A stretch of DNA of 64,000 bases, from the NCBI GenBank assembly GCA_026003235.1, contig BPGW01000006.1, positions 1 to 64,000 on the forward strand. Reading direction: 5' to 3'. This DNA comes from Bacteroidia bacterium (GTDB lineage Bacteria > Bacteroidota > Bacteroidia > SpSt-205). The notes under the pieces were generated by a model that saw nothing but the letters and a program-made list of their open reading frames with translations, did no database searches and had not been told where the DNA came from. Of the stretch, positions 61,426 through 64,000 are shown piece after piece. The translations under genes were made by a program, and so were the position numbers. The stretch's first letter is position 1. Each line of letters opens with the position of its first letter.

Positions 61426-62703
61426 TTACTCTATCAGGATACTCGCCCAACAGGCCGAGCTCAGGTTCGCCAGGGTACCTCCCAGCACCGCTCGTAGCCC
61501 CAGTTGGGCGAGCTCGGCCCGGCGCTCAGGCGCCAGGCTGCCAATACCCCCTAACTGGATCGCAATAGAACTGAAATTGGCAAAGCCGCTCAAGGCGTAG
61601 GTAGCAAGCAAGCGAGCTTTTGCGCTCAGATGGGTCATCTCGGTGAGCTGAGCGTAGGCGATGAACTCGTTCAGCACGACTTTCTGGCCAATAAGGGCTC
61701 CTACAGACAGCGTTTCCTTCCAGTCTACGCCAATCAGCCAGGCAATCGGCCGAAAAACTTCACCCAAAACCCACTGCAGAGAGAGGCTTTTGTAAGTGCC
61801 TTGGGTAGAGGCGGCTATCCAATCGTTGAGCTGAAGGAAGTGGCCAATTTTGCCCAGGAGATAGTTCACCAGGGCGATGGAAGCGATGAAGGCCAGCAGC
61901 ATAGCCGCCACATTAGCTGCGAGGCGCAGGCCGTCTGAGGCGCCGTTGGCGAGGGCCTCAAGCAGGTTGGTGGCCCGGGGCAGAGGAGGAAGCTCTACCG
62001 ACTTGCCAGCCTGGAGAGGGGCGGTTTCGGGGGAAAGGATTTTAGCAAAGACCAGCGCAGCTGGCGCATTCATAACCGAGGCTGTCATCAAGTGAAGGGC
62101 AAACGCCTGTCGCAAAAGAGGGTCGTTCCCTCCGAGAAAGCCCACATACGCAGCTAAAACGCCCCCAGCAAGGGTGGCCATGCCCGCAACCATGATGGCC
62201 AGCAATTCAGAACGGGAAACCCTGGGCAGAAACGGCTTAATCAAAAGGGGCGCTTCCGTCTGCCCCAGTACGATGTTGGAGGCAGCGCAGAGGCTTTCTG
62301 GCCCTGAAGTGCCCAGCGTGCGCCGCATCACCCAGCCAAAGGCCTTCACCACCTTTTGCAGAAGGCCCAAATGATACAGCGCAGAAGTCAACGCCGCAAA
62401 AAACACAAGCGTGGGCAGCACCTGCAGCACAAAAATGAACCCAAATGTCTCCCTGTATTGGGGATTCACGAGGTTACCAAATAAAAAAAGGGCGCCTTCT
62501 TGGGAAAAGTCCAAGACTTTTACGAAAGCCCGGCTAAAGAGAGAAAACGCCTCCCGCACTAAGGGCGCTCGCAGAAAAAGCAGGCCTAAGCCGAATTGCA
62601 GGGCCAGGCCGCCCAGCACGACCCGCCAAGGGAAAGGGCGGCGCCGTTCGGCCAAAAGCCACGCCACTAGCAGCAGGAGAGGAACCCCAAAAAGGGCTTG
62701 CAT
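61426..62703 (-). CDS. Concentrative nucleoside transporter (CNT/NupC family)
   Basis: A 425-residue inner-membrane symporter. Family motifs: LGQTEAPLLIKPFLP, MATLAGGVLAAYVGFLG, MTASVMNAPAALVFAKI and a C-terminal ALSGFANFSSIAIQLGGIG. About ten hydrophobic segments are visible. It imports nucleosides with Na+ or H+. Its start ATG overlaps the stop of the BFN/UVR gene, so it is the second gene of an operon. Confidence 0.93.
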   Translation of the reverse strand: MQALFGVPLLLLVAWLLAERRRPFPWRVVLGGLALQFGLGLLFLRAPLVREAFSLFSRAFVKVLDFSQEGALFLFGNLVNPQYRETFGFIFVLQVLPTLVFFAALTSALYHLGLLQKVVKAFGWVMRRTLGTSGPESLCAASNIVLGQTEAPLLIKPFLPRVSRSELLAIMVAGMATLAGGVLAAYVGFLGGNDPLLRQAFALHLMTASVMNAPAALVFAKILSPETAPLQAGKSVELPPLPRATNLLEALANGASDGLRLAANVAAMLLAFIASIALVNYLLGKIGHFLQLNDWIAASTQGTYKSLSLQWVLGEVFRPIAWLIGVDWKETLSVGALIGQKVVLNEFIAYAQLTEMTHLSAKARLLATYALSGFANFSSIAIQLGGIGSLAPERRAELAQLGLRAVLGGTLANLSSACWASILIE

Positions 62704-63287
62704 CAGGTGTCGGCTTCGCCGGACTCCAGCTTACGCAGCTCGTCTCGCAGCCGGGCCGCCGTCTCGTAGTCTTCTCGGGCAAGCGCTTCTTCCAGAAGCC
62801 GCTCCAGCTCCTCCCGAGAACGCCTACTGGTGGAGCCTCTTGCGCGGGCCTCTCTGGACTCGGTCTCTTCCTCTTCCAGGACAGGCTGGCCGGCTTGTCG
62901 TAACACTTCTTCCTCGCAAAATATAGGCGCCCGCGCGCGAAGCGCCAACGCTATCCCATCGCTGGGCCGGCAGTCTATATCCACGACCTCCTGGCCTGTG
63001 TCCAACAGCAGGTAGGCGTAGAAGGTAGAATCCTGCAATTTATGAATGGTTACCTCCAGAAGCGTGACATTCAAGGCGCGCAAAGTGTTGATGAAAAGAT
63101 CGTGAGTCAGGGGCCTGGGATGCTGAAACTTTTCCAGCTCTATGTTTATCGCATGGGCTTCAGGAAGGCCTATGACGATAGGTAAGCGGCGTGAACCTTG
63201 CTTTTCCCGCAGAATGACGAGGAAAGCGTTGTAGCTCTCTGTGGGAGAACGGCTGAGGCCAGCTACTTCCATTTCCACCTTCGCCAT
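62703..63287 (-). CDS. Bifunctional-nuclease (BFN/DUF151) domain protein with C-terminal UVR motif
   Basis: A 194-residue protein. The BFN domain covers about residues 1-140 (RLPIVIGLPEAHAINIELEK, PLTHDLFINTLRALN, DIDCRPSDGIALALRARAPI). A basic linker and a UvrB/UvrC-type motif (LERLLEEALAREDYETAARL) follow. The motif links such proteins to partner binding. The ATG at 63287 (MAKVEMEVAGLS) is 6 nt after a TACCTTTG box at 63294-63301; longer frames would start above it. Confidence 0.92.
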   Translation of the reverse strand: MAKVEMEVAGLSRSPTESYNAFLVILREKQGSRRLPIVIGLPEAHAINIELEKFQHPRPLTHDLFINTLRALNVTLLEVTIHKLQDSTFYAYLLLDTGQEVVDIDCRPSDGIALALRARAPIFCEEEVLRQAGQPVLEEEETESREARARGSTSRRSREELERLLEEALAREDYETAARLRDELRKLESGEADT

Positions 63288-63293
63288 TAGGGT

Positions 63294-63301
63294 CAAAGGT
63301 A
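63294..63301 (-). promoter_or_regulatory. -7 box (TACCTTTG) for the BFN/UVR-nucleoside transporter operon
   Basis: Ends 6 nt before the ATG at 63287. Confidence 0.72.
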
Positions 63302-63315
63302 CGAAAGCTTTGGCG

Positions 63316-64000
63316 CTAAGGAAAAGCTTTGCCTGGGCGCCACGTGTAGACCAGCAAGGCGCCTTGTGCAACCATCAGCGTGGTTAGCGTGAAAAACAGG
63401 GCTTCCTCCACGGGAAGGCCGCCAGGCAAATGCCAGCCCAGAGAAGTCGCTTCGGTGATGTGCCAGATGCCCGACCGGATAGCCCAAGTGTCCGCTGCCC
63501 ACAGATACAGGGAAAGAGGGAACACTGTAAGGCCCAGGATTCGGCGGTGTTGCAGGAAAGCGCGCCCGCCCAGAATCCACTGCCCCGCTACTACAGGTAA
63601 AGCCCAGCTCGCAATCAAGCACAAATAGGTACCCTTTTCCCATCCTATCCAAAGCCCATACCCTGCTAACCCCGCCAAGCCCGCCGAAAGCGTGGCTACC
63701 ACGTACACCCACCTCCGAGACCAAGCCAGCGGTTCGGCTTGAGAGCGTCCTGTGCGGCTGGCCCAGAAAAAAGTCAGCGTGCCTAAAATGGTTTGTAAAA
63801 CGAAAAAAAGATACTCTTCCAGGGGTACCCATCCCAGGTGCACCCCCCAGACGCGGTCTGGTGGATAGGTCCAGATCTGTCGGGCCACCAGGTAGTTGTC
63901 CCAGGGCGTGGTATACAGCACAGCTACCGTAACCAAGAAGAGTAAAGCGAGGCTGGGGTTGCGGGGAACAAAGTGGCTGGGGAAAGGGCGATCCTTAAGC
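63316..64000 (-). CDS. Lycopene cyclase domain protein, carotenoid biosynthesis (5' end outside window)
   Basis: Polytopic membrane protein of the CrtYcd/CarRA heterodimeric lycopene cyclase type, with the repeated motifs PWDNYLVARQIW, VPLEEYLFFVLQT and LPVEEALFFTLTTLMV. The frame stays open to the window edge (upstream residues HFVPRNPSLALLFLVT), so the true start is beyond 64000 and the TTG at 63936 is not needed. It implies carotenoid production; neighbouring phytoene genes, if any, lie outside. The BFN promoter sits just beyond its 3' end. Confidence 0.9.
   Translation of the reverse strand, partial: LKDRPFPSHFVPRNPSLALLFLVTVAVLYTTPWDNYLVARQIWTYPPDRVWGVHLGWVPLEEYLFFVLQTILGTLTFFWASRTGRSQAEPLAWSRRWVYVVATLSAGLAGLAGYGLWIGWEKGTYLCLIASWALPVVAGQWILGGRAFLQHRRILGLTVFPLSLYLWAADTWAIRSGIWHITEATSLGWHLPGGLPVEEALFFTLTTLMVAQGALLVYTWRPGKAFP

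Overview
The window looks like a chromosome segment of a GC-rich, gene-dense member of the Bacteroidota, possibly a thermophile. Three things point there: Bacteroidota-type -7 promoter boxes (TAnnTTTG) in front of nearly every transcription unit; type IX secretion, with a PorU sortase, a large PKD-repeat cargo carrying a gliding-type C-terminal domain and a second probable cargo; and families typical of the phylum (HU-CCDC81/SPOR, DUF5777, DUF4476, DUF2851, CarboxypepD-like TonB receptors). Genes abut or overlap on both strands and I see no insertion sequence, prophage or CRISPR array. The thermophile reading is inference from compactness and GC content only.

Layout. 0-5 kb: 3' end of an unknown gene, uvrA (broken by four frameshifts) and prfA in a divergent pair, and a DUF3137 membrane protein. 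5-13 kb: cell-envelope genes (TonB-receptor-like barrel, HU/SPOR protein, M23-like protein with a MerR regulator), SRP RNA, htpX, a secreted cargo, and a YceI/DUF5777/cytochrome operon. 13-19 kb: an RND efflux operon (adaptor, pump, TolC-like). 19-26 kb: dapA, a TonB receptor, a coiled-coil repeat protein and an S74-chaperone surface protein. 26-36 kb: carB without its allosteric domain, an arginase-fold protein, the PKD cargo, an enoyl-CoA hydratase, pyrR and DUF2851. 36-45 kb: methylmalonyl-CoA epimerase, a TPR protein, a penicillin-acylase-family enzyme, an esterase, glutaryl-CoA dehydrogenase, scpB, DUF393 and rhomboid proteins. 45-54 kb: gyrA with a receiver-kinase hybrid, a sugar-nucleotide epimerase, DUF4476 and porU. 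54-64 kb: tRNA-Lys, nuoJKL with a SirB-cytochrome c fusion, a TonB receptor, an outer-membrane barrel, a nucleoside transporter, a BFN/UVR protein and a truncated lycopene cyclase gene.

The strongest system-level signal is promoter architecture. About 25 protein genes have the -7 box ending only 3-8 nt (most often exactly 4) before the start codon. Two RNA genes whose 5' ends are fixed by structure (SRP RNA and tRNA-Lys) have the box 4 and 3 nt upstream, which calibrates the transcription start. The simplest reading is that most transcripts here are leaderless or nearly so, and that this tRNA may be made without a 5' leader.

Ten +1 frameshifts, every one explicable as one extra base in a short G/C run, interrupt six genes (uvrA, two TonB receptors, the coiled-coil protein, DUF2851, penicillin acylase). 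Correcting them restores full-length proteins (UvrA becomes 939 aa), so sequencing over-calls are the likeliest cause.
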